Positions 27,534-38,717 of a stretch of DNA of 64,000 bases are shown here, piece after piece; positions within the stretch are counted from its first letter, which is position 1, and each line of letters begins with the position of its first letter. The stretch is from the NCBI RefSeq assembly GCF_001427305.1, contig NZ_LMFZ01000001.1, positions 187,261 to 251,260 of the forward strand, read 5' to 3'. The DNA comes from Duganella sp. Root1480D1 (lineage in GTDB: Bacteria; Pseudomonadota; Gammaproteobacteria; Burkholderiales; Burkholderiaceae_D). The notes beneath the pieces are model-generated. The model was not told where the DNA came from. It searched no databases and saw only the letters and a list, made by a program, of their open reading frames with translations. A program made the translations under genes and the position numbers.

Positions 27534-28385
27534 ATGAGGAACACACGAGCAATGATCATGATGGTGGTAGCCATCGCCCTGGCCTTCGTGGCCGTTGTGG
27601 TGGCAGCGCGCTGGATCAACGCGCAAGCCAGCGGCAGCACCGCCAAGGTGGCCGTAGCGCAGGTGGACATCAGCCTGGGGGCGCGCATCACGCCCGACAT
27701 GGTGCGCCTGGTCGACTGGCCAGCCTCGGTGCAGCCGCCGGGCGCCATCAAGGACGACAAGGCGCTCGAGTCGCGCGTCAGCCGCACCAGCATCACCCGC
27801 GGCGAACCGATCCTGGAAGCCAAGCTGGCGCCTCCAGGCACCCAGGGCGGCCTGTCGGCCGTGGTGGCCGAAGGCAAGCGCGCCATGACCGTGCGGGTCA
27901 ACGACGTGGTGGGCGTGGCCGGTTTCGCCCTGCCGGGCAATTACGTCGACATCCTGGTCAACACCCAGGAAGAAGGCCAGCGCACCCAGACCAAGGACCC
28001 GACCATTTCCAAGATCGTGCTGGAACGCATCCTGGTGCTGGCCGTGGCGCAGGAATCCTCACGCGACGAGACCAAGCCGAAAGTGGTCAACGCGGTGACG
28101 CTGGAACTGACGCCCGAACAAGTGGAAAAGCTGGACCTGGCACGCAGCGTGGGCAGCCTGTCGCTGGTGCTGCGCAACCAGGTCGACCCGAATCCTGCGC
28201 TGACCAGCGGCGCCACCAAGACCACCCTGCTGGGCGCCGCGACGCCTGCCCCGGCACCGAAGACGGCAGCCGCCCCTGCCCCGGCCCCCAAGCCCGTGCC
28301 GGTACGCAAAGTGGCCACTGTGCCGCCACCTGGCGTGAAAGTGGAAATGATCAAAGGCCTGGACCGCAGCAGCCAACAATTCTGA
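27534..28385 (+). CDS. cpaB: Flp pilus assembly protein CpaB/RcpC
   Basis: 283 residues: N-terminal membrane helix, an SAF domain (AQVDISLGARITPDMVRLVDWP), then the RcpC/CpaB core (GKRAMTVRVNDVVGVAGFALPGNYVDIL) and an Ala/Pro/Lys-rich tail. Works with the secretin in the outer membrane and periplasm, possibly contacting peptidoglycan. Directly precedes the secretin gene. Confidence 0.94.
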   Translation: MRNTRAMIMMVVAIALAFVAVVVAARWINAQASGSTAKVAVAQVDISLGARITPDMVRLVDWPASVQPPGAIKDDKALESRVSRTSITRGEPILEAKLAPPGTQGGLSAVVAEGKRAMTVRVNDVVGVAGFALPGNYVDILVNTQEEGQRTQTKDPTISKIVLERILVLAVAQESSRDETKPKVVNAVTLELTPEQVEKLDLARSVGSLSLVLRNQVDPNPALTSGATKTTLLGAATPAPAPKTAAAPAPAPKPVPVRKVATVPPPGVKVEMIKGLDRSSQQF

Positions 28386-28398
28386 TACGGAGCTACTC

Positions 28399-29976
28399 AT
28401 GAAAAGGATAAGCACCGCTGTACCGAGCATCCTGGGCGCCCTGCTGGTCATGCCCGCCCTGCTCACGCCGGCCGCCGCCCAGGTGGGCGCCGAAGCAGCC
28501 GTCGTGGCGCAGCAGCCGAAGATGAAGGCCAAGGGCGGCATGCCCGGCAAGAAAACGGAAGCCCCGCTGCCGGCCGCGCTACCGGAAGGCCGCACCGAAC
28601 TGGCGCCGGCCATGCAACTGGCCGAAGGAAAATCCAGCATCGTGCGCCTGCAGCACCCGGCGGCACGGGTGGCGGTGGGCGATGCGCGCGTCGCCGACGT
28701 GATCCTGCTCAACCCGCGTGAAGTGTATATGCTGGGCCGCAGCGTGGGCACCACCAACCTGATCGTGTGGCAAAAGACCGGCGACACCGTGATTGCCGAC
28801 CTGACCGTCAGCGCCGACACGGCCACCCTGCAGGCCGGCATCGACAAGCTGACCGGCATGCCCGGCATGGTCAAGGTGACTGCGGCCGCCGACTCCATCA
28901 TGGTCAGCGGCACGGTACCGGACGTGGTGGTGGCCGAGCACGTGCTGCAGATGGCCAATGCCTTCGTCACGCGCCAGCGCCCCACCAGTAGCGGCGGCCC
29001 CGGCAGCGGCGCTTCGGCCCCGGCCGGTTCCGGCACGCAGCAAATGGCCACCGGCGACAACGGCATGTCGCTCAAAGTCATCAATATGCTGAGCGTGGCC
29101 GCGCCGCAGCAGGTGATGCTGGAGGTGAAAGTGGCCGAAGTGTCGAAGACGCTGGTCGACCAGCTCGGCGCCAGCATCGGCCTTAACCATACCATCGGCA
29201 ACTGGACCTATACCCTGCTGTCCAACCTGCTGAGCGGCAATCCATCGCTGGCCGGTGCCTTCAAGAGCACCAACGGCAATTCCTTCGTCATCGATGCGCA
29301 AAAGCGCGACGGCCTGGTGAAGATGCTGGCCGAGCCTAACCTGATGGCCATCAGCGGCCAGGAAGCCAGTTTCCTGGCCGGCGGCAAGATCTTCATCCCG
29401 GTCGCGTCCACCCCGGACGGCGGCGGCTTCACCCGCATCACGCTGGAAGAGAAGGAATTCGGCGTGGCCGTGCGCTTCACCCCGACCGTGCTGGCCGATG
29501 GCCGCATCAACCTGAAAGTGGCGCCGGAAGTGTCGGAGCTGAACAAGGAAGGCGTCGGCATCTCGGCGGCCGGCGTCAACGGCACGGCCATCCTGCCTTC
29601 GTTCACCACCCGCCGCGCCGCCACCACGGTGCAGTTGTTCGACGGCCAGAGCTTCGCCATTGGCGGCCTGATCAAGAACAACTCGACCAACAATATCAAG
29701 GCGGTGCCGGGCCTGGGCGAAATCCCGGTGCTGGGCGCCCTGTTCCGCTCCAATGACTTCCAGACCGACCGCACCGAACTGGTGTTCGTGATTACGCCGC
29801 GCCTGGTCAAGCCGCTGCCGCCTGAGCTGGCCAACAATGCCTTGCCGACCTCCAACGTGAGCGATCCGAGCCGCGCCTCGCGCATCTTCATGGGCAAGAT
29901 GGAAGGCGAGCCGCCGCAACGGCAAGACAAATCCCAGAAGCCTGGCCAGCCGGCCGGCGGTTTTGACCTGAACTAG
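28399..29976 (+). CDS. cpaC: Tad secretin CpaC/RcpA
   Basis: 525 residues: signal peptide (to about AAAQ, residue 27), N-terminal domain (RLQHPAARVAVGDARVADVILLNPREVYMLGRSVGTTNLIVW), a linker with Gly/Ser-rich patch, then a secretin core (VMLEVKVAEVSKTLVDQLG, AEPNLMAISGQEASFLAGG, FAIGGLIKNN, LFRSNDFQTDRTELVFVITPRLV). Forms the outer-membrane pore of the Flp pilus. Confidence 0.96.
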   Translation: MKRISTAVPSILGALLVMPALLTPAAAQVGAEAAVVAQQPKMKAKGGMPGKKTEAPLPAALPEGRTELAPAMQLAEGKSSIVRLQHPAARVAVGDARVADVILLNPREVYMLGRSVGTTNLIVWQKTGDTVIADLTVSADTATLQAGIDKLTGMPGMVKVTAAADSIMVSGTVPDVVVAEHVLQMANAFVTRQRPTSSGGPGSGASAPAGSGTQQMATGDNGMSLKVINMLSVAAPQQVMLEVKVAEVSKTLVDQLGASIGLNHTIGNWTYTLLSNLLSGNPSLAGAFKSTNGNSFVIDAQKRDGLVKMLAEPNLMAISGQEASFLAGGKIFIPVASTPDGGGFTRITLEEKEFGVAVRFTPTVLADGRINLKVAPEVSELNKEGVGISAAGVNGTAILPSFTTRRAATTVQLFDGQSFAIGGLIKNNSTNNIKAVPGLGEIPVLGALFRSNDFQTDRTELVFVITPRLVKPLPPELANNALPTSNVSDPSRASRIFMGKMEGEPPQRQDKSQKPGQPAGGFDLN

Positions 29977-29985
29977 GAGCACACC

Positions 29986-30252
29986 ATGAACCGTTCTTTG
30001 CTGCGCGCCGCCCTGCTGCCCCTGGTCCTGGCCGGCTGCATGTCGCCCACCCCCAACGTCGACCGCAACCTGGGCATGGCCGCCACCGATATCCGCAACG
30101 CGCAAATCATGAATCCCGGCGCCGACCGCAATATGGCGCCGCCACTGGGACTGGACGGCCCGGCATCGAAGGCCGCCTACGACCAGTACGTGAAGTCCTT
30201 CAAGGCGCCTGAAAAGAACGCCAACAGCTTCCTGATCGGCGTCGGCCGCTAG
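29986..30252 (+). CDS. Small Tad-locus lipoprotein
   Basis: 88 residues with a lipobox LVLAGC (C18). The mature part has no recognised domain; it carries PASKAAYDQYVKSFKAPEKNANSF. It lies between the secretin and TadG, where other Tad loci carry the CpaD/RcpB lipoprotein, but it is much shorter and shows no clear similarity. It may be the pilotin or stabiliser of the secretin. Function inferred from place only. Confidence 0.7.
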   Translation: MNRSLLRAALLPLVLAGCMSPTPNVDRNLGMAATDIRNAQIMNPGADRNMAPPLGLDGPASKAAYDQYVKSFKAPEKNANSFLIGVGR

Positions 30253-30261
30253 GAGATTGCC

Positions 30262-31842
30262 ATGGCCCAGCGCACACTCAAGCACCACCAGCAAAGCGGC
30301 GCCGTTGCCGTGATGTCTGGCCTGCTGCTCATGCTCGTCCTGATTCCGGTCAGCGGCCTGGTGCTGGACCTTGGCCACCTTTACATCGTCAAGACCGAGC
30401 TGCAGAACCTGGCCGACGCCTCGGCCCTGGCTGCCGGCAAAGACCTGGACAATACCGATGCGGGCCTGAACAAGGCAATCGCGTCGGGCAAGGCGCTGGC
30501 TGCCAAGAACCGCTACAACTTCGGCAGCACGCTGACCCTGGAAGACGCCAACTTCCGCTTTGCCGCGGCGCCGGACGGCCCCTGGTACACCCTGGCGCAA
30601 AGCCTGGGCAATGCCACCGGCCGCACCTTTGTCGAAGTCGATACCCGGGACGGCGGCTCCGGCGGCACCGCGCAGAGCATCAACACCTGGCTGATGCGCA
30701 TTGCCGGCGACAACAGCACTTCGACTTTTGGCTGGGCGGTGGCGGGCCGCTTCGTCAATACCGTGACGCCGGTCGGCATCTGCGCCATCGACCCGGTGCG
30801 CCGCACCGACAGCTACGACTTCGGCAGCTTCACCGAAATTGTCGAATTCGGCTTCCGGCGCGGCATGTCGTACAACGTATTCGACCTCGGTTCGCTGGGC
30901 GGCGCCACCTCCGACCCCTACCAGATCAACCCGGTCAACTCGCCGCCCAATGCCTGCGTGCCGGCCAACTCCTCGACCAATGTGGTGGAGCCCTTCATTT
31001 GCGTCGGCAACAGCGCGGTGCTGCCGACGGGCATCGGCCAGGTGTATACCAACACCGGCGTCTCCGCCACGCTGGAGAAAGCCTTCAATTCGCGCTTTAA
31101 CGACTATTCCGGCGGCTCCAAGTGCGACCCGGCCACCGCGCCGCCCGATATCAACGTCAAGGAATACCTGCCGGGCAGCACCGAAGCGCCGGCCGCTTGG
31201 CAAGATGCCGGCGGCACCACGTTGCCCAGCCAGCAGTCGATCAGCACCAGCGGCACCCCGAAACTGCCGCAATATTCGCTGCCCTACGAAGCCCGCGCCA
31301 GTGCCACCCCGGGTAATGTCTGGCCCAGCACGATCTCGACGCGCGTGACCACGCCTACCCCCTACAACGAGCATGGCGTGATGTGGTCGTACACCCCCGC
31401 CATCCAGGCTGACGGCAGCACCGCCGTGACGCCGGCCCAGGCCAACGGCACCATCGGCACCATGATCGGCACCGACAAGCTGATGTACGGGCTCAAAGGC
31501 GCCGCCACCAGCTATATCGATGCGGCCACCTATCCCACCAGCGTGGGCGCCGGCTTCACTTCGTCCAATGCTGCCCCCTACAACCAGGCCAGCGGGCCGA
31601 CCTTCCTGGCGCCGGCCGGCCGCCCCGGCGTGGAAAACCGCCGCATCCTGAACATCGTGCTGATCGACTGCCGCACGCCGCCGGTGGGTAGCGCCTCCTG
31701 CGGCGTCATGAACGTGGTCGGCATCGGCAAGTTCTTCATGCAGAAAAAGGCCGACCTGGGCGGCTCGCCGAAGAAGCTGAATGTTGAATTCACCGGACTG
31801 GTAGAACCGGTTCCTTCCTCCGAAGTCAAACTGTACAAGTGA
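30262..31842 (+). CDS. tadG: TadG-like pilus assembly protein
   Basis: 526 residues. The N-terminal QQSGAVAVMSGLLLMLVLIPVSGLVLDLGHLYIVKTELQNLADASALAAG is the TadG-type helix followed by the VKTELQNLADASALAA pseudopilin-like segment. A large Ser/Thr/Pro/Gly-rich exported domain with several cysteines follows, with no recognised fold. The stop overlaps the following start region (GTGA). Confidence 0.86.
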   Translation: MAQRTLKHHQQSGAVAVMSGLLLMLVLIPVSGLVLDLGHLYIVKTELQNLADASALAAGKDLDNTDAGLNKAIASGKALAAKNRYNFGSTLTLEDANFRFAAAPDGPWYTLAQSLGNATGRTFVEVDTRDGGSGGTAQSINTWLMRIAGDNSTSTFGWAVAGRFVNTVTPVGICAIDPVRRTDSYDFGSFTEIVEFGFRRGMSYNVFDLGSLGGATSDPYQINPVNSPPNACVPANSSTNVVEPFICVGNSAVLPTGIGQVYTNTGVSATLEKAFNSRFNDYSGGSKCDPATAPPDINVKEYLPGSTEAPAAWQDAGGTTLPSQQSISTSGTPKLPQYSLPYEARASATPGNVWPSTISTRVTTPTPYNEHGVMWSYTPAIQADGSTAVTPAQANGTIGTMIGTDKLMYGLKGAATSYIDAATYPTSVGAGFTSSNAAPYNQASGPTFLAPAGRPGVENRRILNIVLIDCRTPPVGSASCGVMNVVGIGKFFMQKKADLGGSPKKLNVEFTGLVEPVPSSEVKLYK

Positions 31843-32306
31843 ATACCATGCGCAACCGCCAATTATCCAAGCAGTCCGGCGCCGCCCTGGTCGAATTCGG
31901 GCTGGTGGCATCGATCCTGTTCCTGCTGCTGGCCGGGACCTGGGAATTCGGCCGCGCTTTCGCCTATTACGACGCCCTCAGCAAGGCCACCCGCGATGGT
32001 GCCCGCTACATGAGTGTGGCCAAGAAGGCCAACATCAATTCGAGCGCCGTCAGCAATGCCAAGGACATCGTGGTGGCAGCAGCCAATGCCGCCAAGGTGC
32101 CGGGATTCGCCCGCAGCAATGTGGTGGTTACCTGCCTGGATGCCTCGTATAACGACAGCGCCTGTGCCGACGGCACCGCGCCAGGAGGCATACGGGTCGA
32201 AATCACAGGCTACGCGGTCGACATCGGCCAGACCATTCCGCTGATCGGAAACGCGGTACGCAACATCAACCTGACCCCGCGCACCACCATGCGCTACATG
32301 CTGTGA
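31839..32306 (+). CDS. tadE: TadE-family pseudopilin
   Basis: 155 residues. N-terminal QSGAALVEFGLVASILFLLLAGTWEFGRAFAYYDAL is the TadE prepilin-like signature with the conserved Glu. The start may be GTG 31839 (overlapping TadG) or ATG 31848; neither has a strong ribosome site. The exported part has two cysteines that could pair. Expected to be processed by CpaA. Confidence 0.9.
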   Translation: MNTMRNRQLSKQSGAALVEFGLVASILFLLLAGTWEFGRAFAYYDALSKATRDGARYMSVAKKANINSSAVSNAKDIVVAAANAAKVPGFARSNVVVTCLDASYNDSACADGTAPGGIRVEITGYAVDIGQTIPLIGNAVRNINLTPRTTMRYML

Positions 32307-32313
32307 GCCCATC

Positions 32314-32844
32314 ATGCGAACCCTGGTCCGTCATTCCAGCCTGAAACGCCAGACCGGCGCTGCGATCGTGGAATTCGCCATCATCGGCAGCCTGCTGCTG
32401 GCGTTCATCTACGGCATCTTCGAATTCGGTCGCATGATGTTCGTCTATAACACCATGCAGGAGATCAGCCGCCGCGGCGCGCGCGAAGCGACCGTGCGCT
32501 GGGTCTCCGACGCCACCGCCATCAAGAGCGCGGCACTGTTTGGTTCCACCATCCTGCCGGGCGGGCCGGAGATCACCGACGCCAATATCTTCATCCGCTA
32601 CCTGCGCTCGAACGGCATCGACACGGTGAGCGCCGTCCCGCTTGATGCCGGCGATAACCTGGCCGCCTGCAACGACGCCACCCGCACCACGGAGTGCATT
32701 GTGTATGTCGAAGTCGCAGTCAAGAACGTCGAATACCGGCCGCTGATATTCAAGGCCGGCGCAGTCACGACCTCGAAGCCGCTGAACACCATGCCCGAAG
32801 CCACCACGGTCGTCTACGCCGAGAGCCTCGGCTTTACCAACTGA
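32314..32844 (+). CDS. Second TadE/TadF-like pseudopilin
   Basis: 176 residues. QTGAAIVEFAIIGSLLLAFIYGIFEFGRMMFVYNTMQEISRRGAREATV repeats the TadE pattern of the gene before it, with a different exported domain containing a cysteine pair. Seven bases separate the two genes. By position it corresponds to TadF of other Tad systems. Confidence 0.88.
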   Translation: MRTLVRHSSLKRQTGAAIVEFAIIGSLLLAFIYGIFEFGRMMFVYNTMQEISRRGAREATVRWVSDATAIKSAALFGSTILPGGPEITDANIFIRYLRSNGIDTVSAVPLDAGDNLAACNDATRTTECIVYVEVAVKNVEYRPLIFKAGAVTTSKPLNTMPEATTVVYAESLGFTN

Positions 32845-32861
32845 GCCAACCGAGCGATGCC

Positions 32862-34022
32862 ATGAAGATCACCGCCATCTCCAGCAATGACAAGCAACTG
32901 TTCGAAATCGCCCGCATCCTGCGCGAACGCAGTCAGGCCGACCAGGTCGACGTGCTGCCTGGCCTGCTGGACAAGCTGCCGCGCTTCGACGGCATGGCGC
33001 CCGACCTGCTGCTGGTTGCCCAGCCGCTGCTGAATGGCGACGATTTCGAGCGCCTGGAAACGCTCAGCGTGCAGCATCCGGACATGGCCATCATCGTGGC
33101 CTGCACCCAGCAGACGCCCGACTTCCTGATGCAAGCCATGCGCGCCGGCGTGCGCGAGGTGCTGCCGACACCGATCGACGGCGCGGCGCTGCAGGCCGCG
33201 GTGCGCCGCCTCGATGAAAAGCGCAATTTCAGCGCGCGCTCGCTGGGCAAGGTGCTGGCATTTATTTCCTGCAAAGGCGGCAGCGGCGCCACCTTCCTGG
33301 CCGCCAACCTCGGTTATGCGCTGGCCGCGGCCGAAGGCAAGAAAGTGGCCCTGTTCGACCTCAACCTGCAATTCGGCGATGCCTCCCTGTTCGTATCCGA
33401 CCAGCGCCCGGCCGCCAGCGTGGCCAGCGTGGCGCAGCAGATCCACCGCCTGGATGCCTCGCTGCTGTTTTCCAGCATGGTGCAGGTCACGCCGAATTTC
33501 CACGTGCTGGCGGCGCCGGAAGACCCGACCCAGGCCAACGACGTGCACCCCGAACATGTCGATGCCCTGCTGCGCCTGGCGCGCCAGCACTACGACTTCG
33601 TGCTGCTCGATATCGGCCGCAGCCTGGACGCCGTCTCGGTGCGCGCCCTCGACCAGGCCGACATGATTTTCCCGATCCTGCAAGCGACGCTGCCGTATAT
33701 CCGCGACGGCAAGCGGCTGCTGCAGGTATTCCGTTCGCTTGACTATCGGAAGGACAAAATCCACCTGATCGTCAATCGCCATTCGAACACCGGCGACATC
33801 CGCCTGCGCGACTGCGAGCAAGCCTACGGCATGGAGATGTTCCGCACTATCCCGAACCACTACGAAGCAGCCGCCGCCTCGGTCAACCAGGGCGTGCCGA
33901 TCCTGCAGTTGCAGCGCGCCAGCCCGGTTTCCAAGGCCTTGCAAGACCTGGCGCGTACCCTGGCCGGCGACAGCAGTAACGAGTCGCGCGGCTGGTTGTC
34001 CCGAATCCTCCAGCGCGCATAG
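32862..34022 (+). CDS. cpaE: Pilus localisation ATPase CpaE/TadZ
   Basis: 386 residues. An atypical receiver-like N-terminal domain (DLLLVAQPLLNGDDFERLETL, lacking a clear phospho-acceptor) is fused to a MinD/ParA-like ATPase with a deviant Walker A CKGGSGATFLAANLG and VALFDLNLQFGDASLF. This is the CpaE/TadZ architecture that places the Tad machine in the cell. ATG 32862 precedes MKITAISSNDKQL. Confidence 0.93.
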   Translation: MKITAISSNDKQLFEIARILRERSQADQVDVLPGLLDKLPRFDGMAPDLLLVAQPLLNGDDFERLETLSVQHPDMAIIVACTQQTPDFLMQAMRAGVREVLPTPIDGAALQAAVRRLDEKRNFSARSLGKVLAFISCKGGSGATFLAANLGYALAAAEGKKVALFDLNLQFGDASLFVSDQRPAASVASVAQQIHRLDASLLFSSMVQVTPNFHVLAAPEDPTQANDVHPEHVDALLRLARQHYDFVLLDIGRSLDAVSVRALDQADMIFPILQATLPYIRDGKRLLQVFRSLDYRKDKIHLIVNRHSNTGDIRLRDCEQAYGMEMFRTIPNHYEAAAASVNQGVPILQLQRASPVSKALQDLARTLAGDSSNESRGWLSRILQRA

Positions 34023-34055
34023 CCCCGCGCCCCAGCCCAGCCCATGGAGCCGATC

Positions 34056-35429
<1,374 letters not shown>

Positions 35430-35432
35430 GCC

Positions 35433-36410
35433 ATGGACTACCTCTATTACGCAACCGGCATCCTGGTCTTCGTGGCCGTGGTGCTGCTGATCGAAGGCAT
35501 GTACCTGACCTGGAATTCGGCCAAGGGGCCGGAGGCGGAACGGGTGGCGCGCCGCCTGCGCATGATGTCGGCCGGCGGCCATGCCGGCGGCGAAAGCGCT
35601 TCGATGATCAAGAAGCGTCTGCTCAGCGAAACCCCGGCCTTCCAGCGCCTGCTGCTGCAAATGCCGCGCGTCAGCCAGCTTGACCGCCTGCTGGAACAAT
35701 CCGGACTCACGTGGACCGTGTCGGACATGATCGTGTTGTCGCTGATCTGCCCCGTGGTAATTGGAGGCCTGGCGGTGTTCCTGCGCCTGCCGCTGTTCGT
35801 CGTGCTGCCGCTGATGGCGCTCTCGGTGTTCGTCCCGCTGCTGCTGGTGCTGAGCGCCAAGGGCAAGCGGCTGGCCAAGGTCGACCACCAGTTGCCCGAT
35901 GCACTGGACCTGATCGGCCGCGCCCTGCGCGCCGGCCACGCCTTCCCGACCGCGATGAAGATGGTGGGCGACGAAATGAACGCGCCGATCGCCGACGAGT
36001 TCAAGGCCACTTTCGACGAAGTCAATTTCGGCATCTCGATGAACGATGCGCTGATGAACCTGGCCACCCGCGTGCCCAGCACCGACCTGCGCTACTTCGT
36101 GATCGCGGTGATGATCCAGCGCGAGACCGGCGGCAACCTGGCCGAACTGCTGGACAACATCAGCAAGATCGTGCGCGAACGCATCAAGCTGCTGGGCCAG
36201 ATCCGCGTGCTGTCGGCCGAGGGCCGCATGTCGGCCTGGGTGCTCGGCCTGCTGCCGTTTGCCGCCGCGCTGATGATCCAGATTACCAACCCGACCTTCC
36301 TGGCCGTGCTGTACACCGACCCGGCCGGCCGCAAGATGGTCGCCGGTGCGCTCACCATGATGTTCCTTGGCGTGCTGGCCATGCGCAAGATTATCCGGAT
36401 TCGCGTCTAG
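35433..36410 (+). CDS. tadB: Inner-membrane platform protein TadB
   Basis: 325 residues with an N-terminal helix, a central helix pair ([32 protein letters not shown]), a GspF-like cytoplasmic region ([30 protein letters not shown]) and C-terminal helices. Starts 3 bases after the cpaF stop. Confidence 0.95.
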   Translation: MDYLYYATGILVFVAVVLLIEGMYLTWNSAKGPEAERVARRLRMMSAGGHAGGESASMIKKRLLSETPAFQRLLLQMPRVSQLDRLLEQSGLTWTVSDMIVLSLICPVVIGGLAVFLRLPLFVVLPLMALSVFVPLLLVLSAKGKRLAKVDHQLPDALDLIGRALRAGHAFPTAMKMVGDEMNAPIADEFKATFDEVNFGISMNDALMNLATRVPSTDLRYFVIAVMIQRETGGNLAELLDNISKIVRERIKLLGQIRVLSAEGRMSAWVLGLLPFAAALMIQITNPTFLAVLYTDPAGRKMVAGALTMMFLGVLAMRKIIRIRV

Positions 36411-36422
36411 CGGGAGAATGAC

Positions 36423-37382
36423 ATGAGCATCCTTCAAATGGCCTTCCTGGCCCTGGTTTTCCTGCTGGTGTTCGGCACCGCCTACGTGGTCATGCTGCGC
36501 TTTAGCGGCAACCCGGTGCAGGGCCGCTTGCAGCAGGTGACCGAGCAGCCTTCCAGCGCGCGCCGCCGCGAACGCATCAGCCCCACCCTGCTGTCGCGCA
36601 TCGCGGCCTGGCTGGCACCGGTCGCCAAGCTGTCCGGCGGCGAGACCGAGGAGTGGGAAAAATCGGCGCTGCGCACCCGTTTCATGAATGCCGGCCTGCG
36701 CCACGCCTCGATGGGCCCCCTGTATTTTGCCGCCAAGACCTCGCTGGCCATCCTGCTGCCGCTGGCACTGTATGCCACGCTGGTGGTATCGGGCTCGCGC
36801 CTGTCCGGCAATGGCCTGATGTTCTGGCTGCTGCTGGCGGCAGCACTGGGCTACTACCTGCCGAACTTCCTGTTGCGCTGGGCCGTCAACCGCCGCCAGC
36901 TCGAGGTCTTCGAATCCTTCCCCGATGCGCTGGACCTGATGACGGTGTGCGTCGAGGCCGGCCTGGCGATGGATGCGGCCCTGCTGCGCGTGGCCGACGA
37001 AATCGGCATCAAGAGCCCGATCCTGGCCGATGAACTGAACCTGGTAACACTGGAACTGCGCGCCGGCCTGGCCAAGGAGCGCGCCCTGCGCAACCTCGCG
37101 CTGCGCACCGGGGTGGAAGACGTGGATGCGCTGGTGGCCATGCTGATCCAGGCAGAACGCTTCGGTACCAGCATCGCCGACTCGCTGCGCGTGCAGTCCG
37201 AACAACTACGCACGCGGCGCCGCCAGCGCGCCGAAGAAGCTGCTGCAAAGATTTCCCTGAAACTGCTGTTCCCGTTGATTTTCTTCATCTTCCCATCGCT
37301 GCTGGTGGTGTTGATGGGGCCTGCATTTATCTCGATTTACCGCGTTCTGCTGCCAACCATGGGCGGCGCCGACGCCGGCTAG
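36423..37382 (+). CDS. tadC: Inner-membrane platform protein TadC
   Basis: 319 residues, the GspF-like partner of TadB: QLEVFESFPDALDLMTVCVEAGLAMDAALLRVADEI and a C-terminal LKLLFPLIFFIFPSLLVVLMGPAFISI. A helix at the N-terminus and a helix pair near residue 105-150. Follows tadB by 12 bases. Confidence 0.95.
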   Translation: MSILQMAFLALVFLLVFGTAYVVMLRFSGNPVQGRLQQVTEQPSSARRRERISPTLLSRIAAWLAPVAKLSGGETEEWEKSALRTRFMNAGLRHASMGPLYFAAKTSLAILLPLALYATLVVSGSRLSGNGLMFWLLLAAALGYYLPNFLLRWAVNRRQLEVFESFPDALDLMTVCVEAGLAMDAALLRVADEIGIKSPILADELNLVTLELRAGLAKERALRNLALRTGVEDVDALVAMLIQAERFGTSIADSLRVQSEQLRTRRRQRAEEAAAKISLKLLFPLIFFIFPSLLVVLMGPAFISIYRVLLPTMGGADAG

Positions 37383-37394
37383 AAAGGAATCGCC

Positions 37395-38717
37395 ATGATC
37401 AAGCTCAAGCCAATCGCCTTGGCCGCAATGGGTTGCGGTCTTCTCACGGCATGCGGTACTCCTCCTGCATCGCATCCACTGGCCTTGCAACCGGTGGTGC
37501 GCGGCGACATGCCGGGCAACCAGGCTGCAAGCTGGAACCGGCTGGCGCGCTTCCACCACGAACGCGGCCAACTGGCCCTGGCGCTTGGCGCCTATGCGCA
37601 ATCGCTGGCACTCGATGCCAACCAGCTCGAGGCGCGCAATGCGGTGGCCGTGATCGAAGCGCAGCGCGGCGACCTGGAACTGGCCCGCAAGGCGTTGCTG
37701 GCGCTGGTCAAAGACTACCCGGCCGAAGCGCAGCCGCATACCAATCTAGGCTATGTGCAGTACCTGATGGGTGACCATGCCGGCGCCGCGCAGACTTTGC
37801 GCCGCGCCATGGCGCTGGGCGCCGGGCCGCGGGCTTTCCAGAACCTGCAACTGGCCGAAGCGGCCATGGGAAAAACGCCTGCCGCCGATGCGCCGCAGCT
37901 TGCCGCGGCACCAGCACCCGCTCCAGCGCCGGCACCCGCAGCGGCACCTTCCGTGCCCGCCCCGGCCGCTGTTGCGCCATCAGTTGTGGCGCCATCGGTC
38001 GTCGCACCATCCGTTGTGGCAGTACCTGCCGCAACAACGTCCATCCTTGTTCCTTCCAAAGCTGCGCCAGTCGTGCCAGTAGCAGTTGTGGCCACAGCAC
38101 CTGAGGCCAGCACGCCAAACATGGCCCTGCTGTCTGATACCGAAAGCGCACCGGCCGCCAGCGCGCCACGCAAGGAACCCCAGCAACTGACCGCCATGCC
38201 CTCGCAGGCTGACCGCGACGTTGCCAGCCATATGGAACTGATCAAAGTCGCCGGCAATGTCTACGAGCTGAAAGCCCGTGTTGCCGCCGAGCCGGCAGCC
38301 GCGCCGGTTGCCCTCGCGGCACCAAACACCGGGGCAGCCGAGCCGAAGCCCGCTGCGCAGGCGCTTGCAAAAGAAAGCAAGGTGCGCATGGCCCGCCTGG
38401 AAGTCTCCAACGGCAATGGCGTCACCGGCATGGCGCGACGCTTCCGCAGTGTGCTCGGCCAGATGGGGATTCCGGTCGAACGCCTGAGCAACGCCAAGCC
38501 TTACCGGCAGGTGGTGACCATCATCCAGTACAGCCCCGGCTTCGAGCAGCAGGCCAGCAACCTGCAAAAAGCCCTGCAGGGCAAAGCGCAGCTCTCCAGC
38601 CAGCAATTGGCATCAAGCGACGTGCGGCTGGTACTGGGCAAGGATGCACGGGTGAGCCTGACCGCGGCCACCGAAGCGGCAGCGCTGTCGATGGTTGCCG
38701 TGGAACAGAAGGACTAA
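37395..38717 (+). CDS. TadD-like TPR lipoprotein with C-terminal LytR_C domain
   Basis: 440 residues. Lipobox LLTAC (C20), two or three TPR units (about 45-160), a long Ala/Pro/Val linker with an APSVV motif repeated three times (about 193-207), then a LytR_C-like domain (RMARLEVSNGNGVTGMARRFRSVLGQMGIPVERLSN, about 335-430). TadD lipoproteins aid pilus assembly, but the C-terminal domain is an addition. Last gene of the Tad operon. Its stop overlaps the convergent mocR stop. Confidence 0.85.
   Translation: MIKLKPIALAAMGCGLLTACGTPPASHPLALQPVVRGDMPGNQAASWNRLARFHHERGQLALALGAYAQSLALDANQLEARNAVAVIEAQRGDLELARKALLALVKDYPAEAQPHTNLGYVQYLMGDHAGAAQTLRRAMALGAGPRAFQNLQLAEAAMGKTPAADAPQLAAAPAPAPAPAPAAAPSVPAPAAVAPSVVAPSVVAPSVVAVPAATTSILVPSKAAPVVPVAVVATAPEASTPNMALLSDTESAPAASAPRKEPQQLTAMPSQADRDVASHMELIKVAGNVYELKARVAAEPAAAPVALAAPNTGAAEPKPAAQALAKESKVRMARLEVSNGNGVTGMARRFRSVLGQMGIPVERLSNAKPYRQVVTIIQYSPGFEQQASNLQKALQGKAQLSSQQLASSDVRLVLGKDARVSLTAATEAAALSMVAVEQKD

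Noticed and set aside
37971..38025. Short tandem repeat in the TPR lipoprotein gene as a CRISPR-like or microsatellite array
   Set aside because: It encodes an APSVV protein linker repeat in frame; there are no spacers and only three units.
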